The notes beneath the pieces were generated by a model. That model made no database searches. It worked only from the letters and a program-made list of their open reading frames with translations, and was not told the DNA's origin. A stretch of 64,000 nucleotides of DNA from Parascedosporium putredinis. Lineage: Eukaryota > Ascomycota > Sordariomycetes > Microascales > Microascaceae. This document shows, in pieces, positions 1-13,099 of this stretch; the stretch's first letter is position 1; every line of letters starts with the position of its first letter. Made by a program: the position numbers and the translations under genes. Location: the NCBI GenBank assembly GCA_949357655.1, contig CASHTG010000012.1, positions 1,736,001 to 1,800,000 on the forward strand, in the 5' to 3' direction.

Positions 1-1980
1 TGGGTCGTGGGGTCGGGATGGGGGCGGGCCTTTGACAAAGTCCAGCTCTCGTCATAAATTGATTTGACGAGACTCGATTTGCTCGGCGGCGCGGGCGTAG
101 TCGTGTCGTGTACTCACTGACTAGGAGGCAAGGGATCAAGCCTGCCCGTATTATCATTCTGCTGCCAGACACCAAAACAAGCCAACCCTTCCCCCTGGCT
201 CAGTGTCTACCTCGAGTGAGAAGCGACGATATCGAATTACAAAACATCCACCACCGTCTCGACCTTTTCTTCTCCTTCATTCGATCATCAAACATCATAG
301 CTCGCCCGTGCCCTACTTCCCCTTGCTAGAATGTTTGGCCAGCTCTTTGGAAGAGGTGCCTTTGGCGGGCCTATGGCTGCGTGAATCAAAACAATGTAGA
401 CGGCTTATGCTGGTGGACGTCAGGGTTATTGGCCTAGTAAGCCGGCTATATCCATCTCTAGATGGATCTGCCACCGGGTCAATCTCCCTTGCTCCGGGAG
501 AAAAAAAAAAAAAAAGAAGAAGAGAGAGAAGAAGAAAGATGCTAGAAACCGATGCGCCCAAGGGCTCGTTGCCATTGATGGTGAACTGATTCTGTGATCA
601 ATCACCCCTAACCCTAGGTCTATGTGCCTGTGACTGACTGAATTATAGTCAATACACGTACAGACCTCACAACAAGAGTGGTTTCAAACTCCCTTGAACG
701 CTCCATATATGTCCTGATGCTACCCCTAATAATCGAGTCTCATGGCCACAAAGTTGTGGAAGATTAGACGAAGCATCCGAATCCAGAGGGTACCGAGTCG
801 ATCATTGGCTACTGAAAGGGGGCCAAGGTAACCCTCCAACCAGTTCCTTTCGCTGCCGCGGATCCGGTAGCACCACTAATGCGACCCAGACATAGAGAGA
901 AAGGTACTACGTAAAGACGGGCCGGACTGTGGAGTGCATTCATCGCAATAACAAAGGCCAAGCAACCACCCTAGTAGATATTCATGGTAATCAGCACCCC
1001 AGGTACTACTTATACCCGTTATGCCGTGCACATAAGGACTATTACTCTACGCCATGCTACACAGAAAAGAAAGAGGAAGAAAAACAGAAGTCCATTGAAT
1101 GCTCTCTGATCCCTACCCCAGTATGGGACTGGGAAAGGAAATTAGAGGGGCCGTGGGCAGGCCTTGCTTCATCCAACTTCGTATATCTCTTGCTGTATCC
1201 GGCCTGCTCATATCTATGCGAGGAATTTCTAAATAGTCTGGGATAGTGAGAGGCAAAGCGTACATGAAAGAAGAGAGATAGAAGAAGATGAAAGAGGTTG
1301 AATGAAACCGGAGCAATCATCAACAAATTGCCTTGAATCCTCCCTTGATGTGCAAGAGAGAAAGCAATAGATCTCGAGGATTCAAAGCACTCTCTTTTTC
1401 TTTCTTTCATTCACCTTCCACACAGAGACGGGAACACACGTCACATAGACTCGTGCCCGGAATTCCCTGCCGCCAAGCTCAGGTTTACATGCTCAATAGT
1501 TCTCGTGCCCGTCTTGGGAGGTGGGGAGCGTAACCCAAGGACGGCGGGCGCGCGCCCTTCCATATTGTTCTTCTAATTCCAACCCTGCCGGTAATTCGCT
1601 GCCCGCCTTGGCCGATTTCTCTCGTCTTGCGTGACACCTGATGGAGGTGCCATTGCCGCACGGGGTTGTTTGCGTCAAGGGTTTGGTTCTTGATATAAGA
1701 GCCCCGTTCGTGACTGCCCGCTTCAAATTTCATTTAAGTCCGCAAGCTTAGACCGCGACTCTTTCCCTCGTCTTCTCTCCCCTCTCACGGTGTCTCTTTT
1801 TTCTTCTCTTTTCTCTTTTACCGATTCCATCCTCCTTCTCCTCTTCCAGAACTTGGTTCATTCCTATCTTCGCCCGGTAGTGAGGCAAATATAGTCAAAT
1901 TTATATCCCACTTTGGACTTGTCGACCCCTCGTTCCTTCTTAGCCCGGGCCCGATTGCCACCACACTTCAGCCGCCCATC
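1..1980. other. Gene-free 5' region ahead of the AA9 gene
   Basis: I see no supportable gene here; the open frames are short and unlike known proteins. An A run followed by GA-rich sequence lies at about 501-540. A pyrimidine-rich stretch at about 1760-1856, followed by AT-rich sequence near 1888-1908, sits just before the AA9 start codon and probably belongs to that promoter and 5' leader. Confidence 0.5.
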
Positions 1981-3391
1981 ATGAAGTCCGTCATCAGCCT
2001 CGCCGCCGCCTTCGCCCTCCTCGCTTCCGAGGCGTCAGCTCACTACATCTTCCAGCAGGTGTCCATTGCCGGCACCAAGCATGGCGTCTTTGAGGGCGTC
2101 CGCCAGAACTCCAACTACAACTCGCCCGTAACCGGTAAGAAGCCTAACCACCCGATCTATTTCCTCAACGGAGACTTTCCCCTTTGGTGATTCCATGTTC
2201 TCCATAGTATGAACGGGGGCATGGATATTCGGACTTGGGCCGTGGGTCACCGTTGCAAGAGATTCACCAAAAGCAGGGCTGTGGCAAGAATTCAAGCTCC
2301 TCGATAGAGACAGGCTGTTACGAGGAAGAACTTGGCATAGATATCCACTGCCCTCGTTGAACAACCCGCGCCTACAGAAACGACTGTACCATGTGGCCAA
2401 GTTTTATCTAACTTTTTTACCCTTTTAGACCTTGCTTCCAAGGACTTGGTGTGCAACGCAGGCGGTATCAGCGGCGCTAGCACCCTTGTTCTCGACGCCA
2501 AGGTTGGCGATGAGATCGTTTTCAGCACCGATACTGTAAGTCATCATGTCTTTTCCACCCCCCTCCTTCAAGCGTATACTCACACCTCTTGGGTTGCAGG
2601 CTGTCTATCACCAAGGCCCCATCTCCATCTATGTCTCTAGGGCGCCGGGCTCTGTACAAGACTACGACGGATCAGGAGGCTGGCGCAAGCTCTTCGACTG
2701 GGGCCCGACCCTCGGTGGCAACGGCCAGTCCTCGTGGCCCATGTCCGGTAAGATTCCCCCACTCATGCCGCCGTGCGATGTGGTAGTATTGTTTGCAAAA
2801 AGGCTGCGGCAGGGTAACTAACATGATCCAAACACAAGACAACTACAAGTTCACTCTCCCTAGCTGCCTCCCCGACGGCGAGTATCTCCTCCGAATTCAA
2901 TCCTCGGAATTCACAACCCTTGGCCCGCGGGTGTTCCCCAGGTATGTATTATATTTCCACTCATCGGGCAACCAAGTGTGAACATAGGTTCTCCCTCTGC
3001 TCTCATTAGCTTTGCCTTTGCTTTGCCTTCTACGCGCATCACGTTATGTGGTACTAATACCGTGATCTCAGTTCTACGTTAGCTGCGCGCAGCTCAACAT
3101 TACCGGAGGTGCCGGCTCTGCGGACGCCTGGGAGCAGCCCGTTGAGATTCCTGGTGTCTTCAAGCAGACCGACCCGGGCTACACCGCTAATGTAAGTCTT
3201 TGCTCCGTTTCCCACTCATCTAAGCTTCTGGGCGCTAATCTTCGTCACTCAGATCTATGACCCCAATATGAGCACATATACTGTCCCCGGTGGAGAAGTG
3301 GTAAGTCCGCACCCATGGCTTCAAAAGCCCGCCCGTTACCTAAACGAGTTGAAGCAAGAGATAGCTAACAATCTTTTAGATGGGATGCTAG
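1981..3391 (+). CDS. AA9 lytic polysaccharide monooxygenase (secreted), one frame break
   Basis: This is a copper-dependent LPMO that oxidatively cleaves cellulose or related glucans outside the cell. Seven exons fit: 1981-2134, 2429-2535, 2600-2747, 2839-2941, 3072-3191, 3253-3300 and 3380-3391. The inferred protein is about 230 residues, normal for a catalytic-domain-only AA9. A 20-residue signal peptide ends ASA and leaves His21 as the mature N-terminal copper ligand (HYIFQQV). The second copper His is His91 in YHQGP, and the axial Tyr is Tyr173 in QFYVSC. Cys60 and Cys176 probably form the conserved disulfide. In exon 4 the frame breaks at about 2901-2905: downstream codons match the family (GIHNPWPAGVPQ) only if one base, probably a C, is missing. 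No CBM1 is present. I favour a sequence error over a pseudogene, because the splice sites and all downstream codons are intact. Confidence 0.93.
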
Positions 3392-4708
3392 ACGTACAGT
3401 AAAATAACACGACGGAGTCTGATCCTCACGAGTTGAGATGGCGGAACCAGGCTGTGACGAGCAGGAGCACAAAGACAAACCATTTTCAAGGCGACCGAAT
3501 CGCCTCCAGAAATTCGTTTTGAGGCGTGAGAATTATGGCTTGATCCCTTTTTCTCATATGTATATGTATATATCCATGGATCCATGTATCCGCACCCAGA
3601 TACCTTATCATTTCACGGAAACAAGCCGTATAAGACAAGTTTGACATTGTCCAAATTGCACGTTCTACCCAGCCTGCTCCTCGTTACTTTCTTCGTCTTG
3701 GCTCACACGACAAAACGCCTCAAAATCTTGTGTAACCACAGTCCTGTAGTTGCCAGTAATATGACGGTGCAGCTATCGCCTTAGCTCAAGGCATTGAGCT
3801 GCTGGCTTGACGAGTGCCAACCGGGTTGACTGGCGCCCATCAGTTGCACGATGAAGCCCACATTATTGGCCCACGACACAAGGGCTTGCCGCGATGTGAT
3901 GAACACCTCTGCCCAATGGATCATGACCATGCACACGTCCCAGTCGACCAAGGGGGTGGTCGATTCACCCCACAGGAATACAGGAATGGGGAGATTTACC
4001 AGGCCGCGTGTGCGAAGCCCTCCAGACAACGCATCTCAGATGACACCAGTACGACCAAGATGTGGATTTAGGTAACTGGGCGCAGGTGCGGCCTACAAGC
4101 CATTGCCATCCTTTTCTGTCGAGGATGGTGATAGGCGTCACCGGATAGAGATTCTTCTTCCCCGCATATTCCCAATGCATATATTGGTTCACATGCGGTT
4201 CCTTCCGCCATCGCCCACCTTGCTTACCGAACATTTTTTCCTGTCGCGAGAGCCAACCCGATGCTGGCAGCGACCCCCATGATACATGCACCACATACGT
4301 ACTCGATGTATTGCATGATGTGATACAACCCCCAAGGTCAAGGAGTATAACGAAACCAAGAGACGCTTATCTCCCACTACCTCAGCCTGCTCTTTCCCGC
4401 TTCGCCTCCTGTAAATGAGAGTGAGGTCGAGAGAAGTATCATTCACTAGACTAACACAAAGTTGGTGGACACAGTCTCTAAACAGCTATCCTCTTCCTGC
4501 CTCTGGGATTAATACAATATCCATCCGCGATTCGAGATGTAAGAATTGTGAAACGACGTCGAACACATCCGTTCTAAAGCAAGCTGGAGTTCCCGCTTCT
4601 TGTTTATCTCGAAGCCTCTGCTTTTGCGTTTTTGCTTCCATTTGCCCTTAACTTTCGCGGCACCGAGAGAGACCCCCGTGTTCCCACTCTTCATTTCTGC
4701 GACACACC
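3392..4708. other. Gene-free interval
   Basis: Only short, unconvincing frames on both strands. It should hold the AA9 3' end and the promoter of the next plus-strand gene, whose ATG at 4709 has a good context (CACCATGG). Confidence 0.45.
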
Positions 4709-7401
4709 ATGGGCAATCTCGATTCATTCCATCATGATCCGAAACTAACGAGGGGAGAAGGCATTGATGAAGAGGTGGATGAGCGAGGCCGCGGTCCACG
4801 GTCATCCCGAGGTTTCGGAACAGTGGACGAAGGCGACGCGCGTGACTCAATACAGCCTAGCCAGCACGGCCGCTCTCGACGCCGTCACTCCCCCGGGCCG
4901 TTTACGAAGAGGCCGAGTATAAGGAGGACCACGGAGATGATGACGACATAGAAAGGAGCGAGGAGGAAGGGGAGAACCGGCCACCAGACCTGCCATTCGC
5001 CCCCATCCCTCCCACAACTACCCGTCAACGCTCGTCAAAGACAAAGCTACCTCCACACCGAAGGCGACGAGAGCGTGCCGAATATCATGGAACCAGCACA
5101 CGCGATGCCTCGCCAACAGACGACAGATTCTCGCATCAGGCCGATCCCAACTATGTTCTACAAAGCGGCGGCAACTTTCGGGGGAGCACAACTACACACC
5201 GTCTTCCGACCGGTCCAGGCACGAATCGCGGTCTCGGCCCATTCCGCAAGCGCAAGCGCAAGGGGCCGACATCCCCATACGAGGTACGGCCGTGCCGCAG
5301 CGGGATGGGGAGATTCGCGCCGGAGAGATGCTGTTCCAGCCGCAAATAGATTTCGGTCGGCAGAACAGCCTGCGAACGGCGGATCGCAACCCAGGTCGAT
5401 TCCAACTACGAGCCCGATTGGGGATTCTAATTACGTCTCGGGAGACGAGCGTGGCGGCGGACAGGATTGGAGAGTTTCGGATCCGGGCGTAGGCGCCGAA
5501 ACCCACTCTCCGGCCGGTAAGGGTCGGCGTGGAGTTGCTGCTCACCCTCAAGCACCCCGCGGGCAGCCAGGCCGTCGCAGTGGGGAGTGGGATCAGGTGC
5601 CGGAAGGGATAGTAGGCCAACGAGACCAAAGGTCGCCAGTGGACGGGCCACGAGAGCATGGCAGACAGCAACCTGTATACCACAAGCGAACAGCCTCGGT
5701 GCCACAGTCATCCAACATTCCACGCCAAACATTCGAGATCCCATACGAACCCCAGGCACAGAACCAGAACCCCGCCACCGTGGCCCCCACGATAGGCCGC
5801 GGATCAATACGCAAGTTGATCACGGGTACACAGGCAGCGACGGCGGGAAACCTAGGCGGTCGCATCCCGATCCTGACGGCTTTGATGGGCCCCTTGATCC
5901 AGATAGGGCACCCTCCCGCTCGCAATCACAAAGATTACCCGCGAATGCGCCTCGCCAGAAAGCAGGCTATCGCGACCGCGATAGATCGGGATCACCCCGT
6001 CTTCCCAGCGCTCATCTTGGGATAATGCTGGTGGGAGAAGGGGGACCAGCCCTCTCAATATGCATCTTACACTCCCACTTCCCCAGGGGCGTATTGGGAT
6101 GCAACGAGAGGCACACCGGTTGACGACACGGCCACCCCTACCGGTCTCATCCCTCAAGAGTACAAGATTCCCAAGGTCGACGCAGCACGGAATTTCCCAG
6201 CTCTCCTCAAACACCGAGGGAACGGAGCCAGGACTGGCAGGGCCACAATATAGGCCCGACGGCGGATGAGTCGGAGGACTATCGTATTCCCGGAGCCCGA
6301 CAGACCGCTCAACCCCAGGAGCGCCACGCCCATCCAACCCTCCCCGCGAGCGGCGTGACCTGGCCGACTTAGACCGGCGAGGTCCAGGTTCGGGCGGGTT
6401 CTGGGAAACCCACAGTACGGAGGAGTCCGACCCCGGCTACCCACGCACCCTACCCGGGCCTGATTCTCGGGTGGAAAAGTTTAGGAGTGGCCCATGCTCC
6501 CCAGCGACCATCCTTTCCTGATACTCAAGTCGATAGCGTTATCTGCCATACTCAAAGATTTTCGGGTATGGAAGACGGAGGTCTTCGCCGAAAGAGAGGC
6601 GCCCAAGGAGGGAAGTCAGCCGTTGGCGTGTCCTTTTGCGCAAATCGACCCGATGCGACACAAGGACTGCTTTACTGAAAATTTTAGCCGGGCTTCCCTT
6701 GTCAAAGACCACCTGCTTCGCTGCCACGTTATGCCCATCTACTGTCCGAGGTGCCTGGACCAATTCGACGATGAAAAGGCTCGCGATCGCCATATCCGAC
6801 CGGGCACCTGCCGTTCCAAAAATGGGCGGCCCCGGACGGGCTCACAGAGTCCCAGAAGCGCGAATTACAAGGGCCCAGCCCGGAGAATCTCAACCGAAAG
6901 GGCCTGTGGAACCACATCTTCGATATCGCGTTCCAGGGGCACATGTTGCCACCGCAGTCCCCTTACGTGTACAAACCTCTCCAGCTGGAAATCTACGCGT
7001 ACAGGGAGTATCTAGATATCTACGGAGCCCGCGTCATCTCGGACGTGGTCACGTTTGGGGGCAAGGCGACCTGGAATCTCCCCGACGAGGAGCGCGACCG
7101 GGCGGCCTTGCAGCACATCACGCTCAAGGAAGGCATCTGGGAGATGGTGGAGAAGTTCATGGGGCCCCAACACGGAAGAGCCGGGGCCTCGGACCCGCGT
7201 AGCCCTCATGGCCAGGCCGGGACTTCCCTGGGGCCCTCTGCAAACAGGAGCAACTCTCGAAGGCATCGCGATCCAGCAACTTCAGGTGCCTCGGGGTCAG
7301 GCTCACTGTCGCAAGCGCCGAGGGGCTACGGGCCCAATACTCACGATGATATGGGCCATATTAACACCCACGGACGCCAACAGCATCACCAAGCTCGGTA
7401 A
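4709..7401 (+). CDS. Disordered protein with a fungal Cys/His zinc-finger-like domain, several frame breaks
   Basis: The name is unknown to me. The first two thirds are low-complexity (Arg, Pro, Ser, Gly and charged residues) and probably disordered. Near 6620-6830 lies a Cys/His-rich block: CPFAQ, HKDC, then HLLRCH, then YCPRCLDQF and a final HIRPGTC. It is followed by a GLTESQ segment, by GLWNHIFDIAF and by PPQSPYVY. From memory, this order of elements is typical of a large family of uncharacterised fungal C2H2-like proteins. No single frame spans the gene: the reading moves between frames near 4940, in the 5.3-6.5 kb part, and near 6815-6835 (short C and A runs). The last frame runs from about 6840 to the stop at 7401. 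No intron is needed. Zinc binding is inferred from the Cys/His spacing. The N-terminal two thirds are the least certain part. Confidence 0.68.
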
Positions 7402-9238
7402 CCTGGCTGGGTAAAAGGAAGATGCCTGTCTATGCCCAAAGCATTTGCCAAGGCACCGTAAAGCGCAATGCCGCCTTTTTTTTCTTTCCTTTCCCCATTT
7501 TCGAAACTTGTTTCCCAGAACGTGTTAGGGTCATGTTACACACTGAATTACTTTACATTTTCTTTTTCTCTGTTTTCCCTTCTCACTTTCTTTTCCTTTC
7601 TCTCCCCTGGAAGATAGGTTCGATTTTTATATGTACCAATGTTATGATACCCAGCGCCCAAGACCTTCAAGATATTCAGTTTGATCCAGCCCTTAAAGCG
7701 ATGCCACCCTTCCTCAACAACTAATCAGAGCTCATCCGCTACACGGAAGCTCAAATCGGCTGAGGAATCCCTTGAAGTCAGGGTGGATGAGAAAAGATTG
7801 TGGCTTCTTGGTGGCTGAAGGTTGTTTCGACGTTCCCGCCACGTCAACCCAAGCAAGCCGTCTTCCCCTCAGCCTGCCAGAGAACTTTTTCTGTGACAAG
7901 GGTTGGCTGAGCTGAAGAATCAATCAATTGATCAGCTGTGGCCTATGATGAAGCTTCATTCCCTGGTGGACCAACACGTCCGCTAGCTTGTTCGGGGAAT
8001 ACTTTGACCAAGCTGAGGTTATCCATTGGCCTCTTCCCCGACCTGGAAGTCTTCGGAGCCACTCGACCCCTGGAACCAACAAGAATATTGAATTAGTGCG
8101 CTGTTGATCGTGCATTTGATGCTAAACTTTTTTTCGTTTCTTATTTCTTTTTGGAACCTCCCTCATGTGTTTCTTCGATCAAAGCGCACAAGAGCGACGC
8201 CTCCACAGCCTCGCCTAACACCCAACCACCCAACGCGCTGGCTGTTCACAGAATCACAGCTCGTGTAAAGTTCTATCTATAGTTTGTTGGCGGGTATTCA
8301 ATTGACATGGATGTGTAACTCGTATCCGCGATGAGTCTTTTATGTACACAACCAAAGGGTCGTGGTCTTGATATCGGTGCAAAAGGCCTTGGCCAAATTC
8401 TCGCCATCAGTCAATGCACGGGTTCCAATACCTCCGCTATAAATTCTTTGAGTCGCGCTGGTCACACTAGTACCTGTTTGGCATCCCCAGAATAGTGTAA
8501 ATCTAGATCAAGGTCCACCAACTGACATTCGGTTGCCACTGCTTCCGCTTCCTGTTCCTGTAGTTCCACGCATGGGCTGACCTCGCAAGGAACGTGCACC
8601 TTGGGAGAAAATGCATACTTGTATTAGTGAGTCCACATGGACTAGAGGGAGGCGGGTAGTTAAGGTTAGCTTGGTTGAGCGTTTTATCCAACTACTTTGC
8701 GAACAACGGTGAAGGCCTGCCAGAAGAGGCAATATTACATTTTAGCGTTGTGGGGTCCGACATGATTCTCGAGAGCTGTGCTTCCCCCTGGGGAATTTCT
8801 GCAGGAAGCGGTGTCACATCTCGCCTCCAATATATCCATTGACCTCTCCATCTATGGCTAGCGCTAACAACAATACTGGAGACCAGGTCGTGGAGGTGGC
8901 CGGTCCACGTTCCTCGACCTCGCCATGCCTGGCCCAACCGGTCGGTAAGGTCCGTGAGGAAGGGGTTGGCTGATGGTCTCTGCTTGGGAAGTTGAACGTC
9001 CGGCGCATTTATGCCGTGGATCCATTGATACAGAATAGGAGTGCGGTAGCCAGACAGCACGGCCGATAGGTCCATCCTGATAGTATAAGATAGAAGTGAG
9101 GCCGCCTCCTCGTCATACATACATCTCCACAAGCTGTCCCCTTATCCTGCCGGCACGACACTCACCACCTACTATTGGCGTGAGTTCATCCAGCTATACA
9201 CGAGACCTCTATTTCCTCACCAGTAGTAGGAAACGACG
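7402..9238. other. Gene-free interval
   Basis: T-rich 3' sequence follows the stop at 7401, including a T/C tract at about 7470-7600. A 146-codon minus-strand frame at 8692-9132 has no recognisable motif and I do not call it. Confidence 0.4.
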
Positions 9239-10751
9239 ATGCTACTCATCAATATCTGCGGGAGGCTGCTCCTCTTAGTCGTCGCCTTGGTGGCTGCGGC
9301 CCCTTCGCCCCGCCAGCTCGAGATCAGGGAACCCGCAGCGGCTCAGCCCCCTCAATGCTCTCCCAGTCTTGCCCTCGTCCTTGTTCGGGCGCTCAAAGCC
9401 TCCCAGTTCTGCACGAGCTATCTTCATCTCACCACTAAGACTGTGTCCAAGACCGCGACGTCTGTCACGACGTCTCGACCACGGTGTCGACCACCAAGAC
9501 CGTCATCCAATCTTCAACTACCACCACGACCAAGCCCCCAACCCAGACCATCTACTCGACCGTGCCGGTCCAAGGATCTCCTACTACCACCACTACCATT
9601 AGGTGCGCCCCCTCGTCTTTATATCATGAGGTCCACGTTCTGCTTTGGGCGCCCCATTGTGACTTGATCCGATATGGGGCGGCTCGTCCTACTTCCCGAG
9701 ATCCTTTCTATGACACAGCTAACCATAGACAAACCAAACAGTACAAGCACGGCCATCGTCACGGAATACATCGAGACCGTGGTTGAGCAAAACGCGGCTC
9801 CTACAGTGTATGTGGCAGTCCCTCCCCATTGCCTCCCATCGTCTTAGTCTTGTCAACAAAGAGATGTGAGAGCCCTGGGCTAACAATGTCCTATCTAGGT
9901 ATTCTACAAGACACGTTATAACCCAACCAACTATCACCACCACCGTAAAAAAGCGAGATATCGCCGGTCGTACGTAATTTTCTTCTTGCACTTATACCAC
10001 CCATCCATCCCTCCCTTGCTATCTCGTGTCACACCCATCTCCGTTCCTCTTGGCTCACTTTCCCCTAGAACTCAAGGCATACGCCACCAAGGTCGTCTCC
10101 AGCGCTTGCAATTGCTACGTGACCGCCCCTACCACTACCATCTACGTACAGACCGTCGTCTCTACCGCCAAGGCCACCTCCACACTCTCCTTCAAGACTA
10201 CCGTGACCTCTGTGGTCAAGACCATCACCCAAGGCCCACCGAGGCCCGGTACCTCGACAGTCTTCACCACCGTCCCCGGCGCGACCGACACCGTGACGAC
10301 CACCACCGTCGTGGACTCCACCGTCCCTGGAACGACCACGCGCACAGAAGTCATCACTCCTACGGCCTTCGTGTCAGGCCTCCAGTTTATTCGGACGGGT
10401 ACCTATATGAGCTATTGTAAGCCGCAGGGCTACCTCGCTGTCCAGTTAGCGCCCGCCGCCCTCTCCTCCGAGGATACGTTCCAGTTCTGCGCGTCTCTAT
10501 GCGCCCAGACAAGTGGGTGTACCCAGATCTTCGTGGGCACTCCGAATCCCCAAAACGCTGGTGAACAGGCCCTTTGCTTCATCGGAGGCGTTGCCCCTGT
10601 TGCTCCTCGGCATCTGGCCGCCCGTGTTCCCGAGCTCAGCAAGACGTACTGGACAGCTAGTGACATATCCTGCAACCAAGTGTTAGTAAATGGGGTTGGG
10701 ACTTGGTATGATAGATATTACGGCGCTGTTGCCACCATGACCGAGGAATGA
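9239..10751 (+). CDS. Secreted Thr/Ser-rich protein with Cys-rich C-terminal domain
   Basis: Probable cell-wall or extracellular protein of about 394 residues; no enzymatic function is recognised. Exons 9239-9602, 9742-9807, 9899-9969 and 10069-10751 join in phase. The N-terminus is a signal peptide (hydrophobic LLLLVVALVAAA after a short start). Long Thr-rich stretches follow, likely O-mannosylated, and a KKRD site suggests Kex2 processing. The last third has evenly spaced cysteines (SYCKPQGY, QFCASLCAQTSGC, ALCFIGG), a pattern resembling apple/PAN-like carbohydrate- or protein-binding modules; that match is only suggestive. There is no clear GPI signal at the C-terminus. The frame breaks near 9466-9473: the Thr-rich repeat continues only if one base is missing. 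Confidence 0.75.
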
Positions 10752-11262
10752 TTCAGGAGAGAAGATGGCGGTGCATGAGATGCCCATTGCCTTTGGAACA
10801 GCGAAGAAGTCAAAAGGCCCTTTCAAGTATTCTTGGTCACCCGGGTGGGGTTGGGCCATATATAAAGCCCATTCTTTTGATGAATGATGACAATGATTGA
10901 TGAATAAAGAGAACAAGGACTTGAAGTAGCCGCTTCTCCCAGAAATAGGACATCGAGAGGAGGGTGATCCAACTTTTCAGCGACGCTGCCTTAGACAATC
11001 AGGCTGATGTCCACCTGCACTATCAAGCATAAGGACTTGAATACAGTACGAGTGTTCGTTTTCTTTTCAATCATCTTCTGTAAACTTGGACAAAGCAACC
11101 GGTAGTGGACGTGAGGGGCAAATCTATCAATAGATCCATGCCGGGTTTCGGTGAATTGAAGCAAAATATATTCCTAGCAGTATCAAACTAACGAGTATAG
11201 AGCTTTGGAGGCAGGCAGAAAGGGGGAAATTGAGTTGGGTTGGGGAGGAGGAGGAAGCGACA
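10752..11262. other. Convergent 3' ends
   Basis: Space between the stops of the plus-strand secreted protein and the minus-strand phosphatase. I see nothing else in it. Confidence 0.5.
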
Positions 11263-13099
11263 TCAATGATCATGGCCCCTGGCACGCGCCTTGCCCGCCC
11301 TCTTGACAAGGTGAAGCTCATCTCTCCGGCCCACCCAGTCAACACCATCCTTTCTCAACGCCCGCGTCGTATCTGCTAGACTCAGACCCAAAACCTCCTC
11401 TATGTAGAGGGGTATGTCGTTGTTATTGATGTTCCTGCCAATCAAGTCCTTCATGGCCCTAAGAGCATCTTTGTTGGCATATCCGTAAAGGACTACGTCG
11501 GCAGCCGTGTGGCCTTCAGTAGACCAGTGTAGGCCAGCCTCAGACGCCAGGAGATTGCCAGCGGCAACTCCCAATGCCCCAACACCCCTATCTTGTGCAA
11601 TCTTTACAAGGGCCTCGATATTGTCGCTTGAAACGTCCAGGAGGCCGTACATAGGCAGGAGCTTATCCTTGAGATAGGCACCTTTGTTTCCTTTGTAGTC
11701 GCCAAAAAGCTGGCCGAGGTACTCAAACGTGTGGTTGGCGCCCTGGAGAGCTGTAGGATTGTAGCCATCCTCGAGGGTCAAGCCCCCGCATTCATGATCG
11801 GCGGCCGATAGTAGGTGAGTGTCTGGATGGGAATCAATGTATTGCTTGATATAGGCTAAGACTGAGTTAAACATTAGTGTGTCGTGAATATGTGCGACCG
11901 CATCATTCGCATGGCCTGCATGGTCAATACGAGAGGCCTCAATCATGATAAAGTAGCCTAGCGATAGCCATTTGTGTTAGTGTCTGATAGAACGCATGGG
12001 CGCATGAGCGTCTCATCTCACCCTTTTCGCTGTTTCTTGTTGCTTTCTCGAGGGTATCAAGGGCCGTTTTAGCCATTTCCAAGAGCGAGGGTTGTTCTGC
12101 TCTATCTCTGTCTAGCTCAAATGCCATATGATTTGGCGAGAACAAGCCTAAGAAGGGGAGGGGTAGTGCACCGTCATCGTCTGTGGACATTTCGAGTTCC
12201 CTCTTCGTCGAGACATATGTCCACCCCTTCTCTACCGCCCACTCAATGAGGTTGACGTTATCGCTACGTTTACCGCCCTGGGAAATTGGAAGGAAGTGCC
12301 GCCGTCCGCCGCCCAGCAGGAGATCGACAACGCTTCCGAGGGGTGGGAGTAACCAATTTCTTGCGCCGCAATGTCGTTTTCCGAAGCACGTTCTAGAACA
12401 TGAGCGGCGTAGCCTGCGTCCTCAAAAGTGAGCAGTGAGTCGGCGAACCGTTTAGGACGTAGTCCACTGTCTTACAAGCAGGAGTTGCGTGGGAAAGGCG
12501 GGTTGTGACAACAAGGCCAGTCCTTAGGCCACTCAAATGGGCCGCTTCGAGGATAGAGGCCACGGGGATACCGTTATCGTCGACGCCGATAGCTGTACAG
12601 AGCTTAGGTGTGTTAGTATTCTCGCTCAAAAAAGGGAATTCCCCCATCTCACGCCCTAGTCTTCCGCCACTCGCATTCTCGATGTGTTTTTCCAAATCTG
12701 AGCTGAGCCATCACCGACCTCCATTGTAGGTTTTGACGCCGCATGCAAAGGCCGTCGCTGATGACGCCGAGTCTGTGACCAGTGAGTCGGAAGACTGCGT
12801 TCGGACCGTACCAATCACCTAGATCAAAAGAAAGCTTGTTAGAGCTACTGTGCCGCTGAATAGGGCCAGACCTGCAGGATTCTGGTTAGGAATACCAGAG
12901 GATCAGCGCCAAGTGCTGGGCTGTCTGGGCGCGGGGCAGTCCCGAACTTGTTAGCAAGAGCGCTAAAATCTCGAGCGAGGACCTGGGATGCAACTCCATA
13001 GCCATCAGGGACAACGTAAATGAAGTTTTTTGCTCTGGGAAATTCAATCGAAGTTGCCACCGCAAGCCCGAATATAATACTAGGGACGGCGAACCGCAT
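11263..13099 (-). CDS. Secreted alkaline phosphatase, one frame break
   Basis: Metal-dependent phosphomonoesterase of the PhoA-type alkaline phosphatase family. Exons (minus strand) are 13099-12896, 12818-12719, 12592-12476, 12413-12022 and 11957-11263, giving about 502 residues. The N-terminus looks like a secretion signal rather than the membrane anchor of vacuolar Pho8. The metal-binding Asp lies in VVPDGYG. The nucleophile is Ser85 in VTDSASSATA, followed by the family block GVKTYNGAIGVD. HATPA, then EASRIDHAGHAND, and HECGG supply the other metal ligands. In exon 4 the frame breaks at 12340-12343: a GGGG run on the plus strand should be one longer to restore SHPLGSVVDLLLGGG. The gene is divergent from RPB2 across a 1.8 kb spacer. 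Phosphate control is plausible, but no CACGTG Pho4 site is visible close to the start. Confidence 0.94.

Noticed and set aside
604..617. Telomere-like CCCTAACCCTA
   Set aside because: Only two units in otherwise ordinary sequence; too short to indicate a chromosome end or interstitial telomere.
8692..9132. 146-codon minus-strand frame
   Set aside because: No motif, no supporting neighbouring exon and no start context; it could not be linked to the short frame at 8508-8732.
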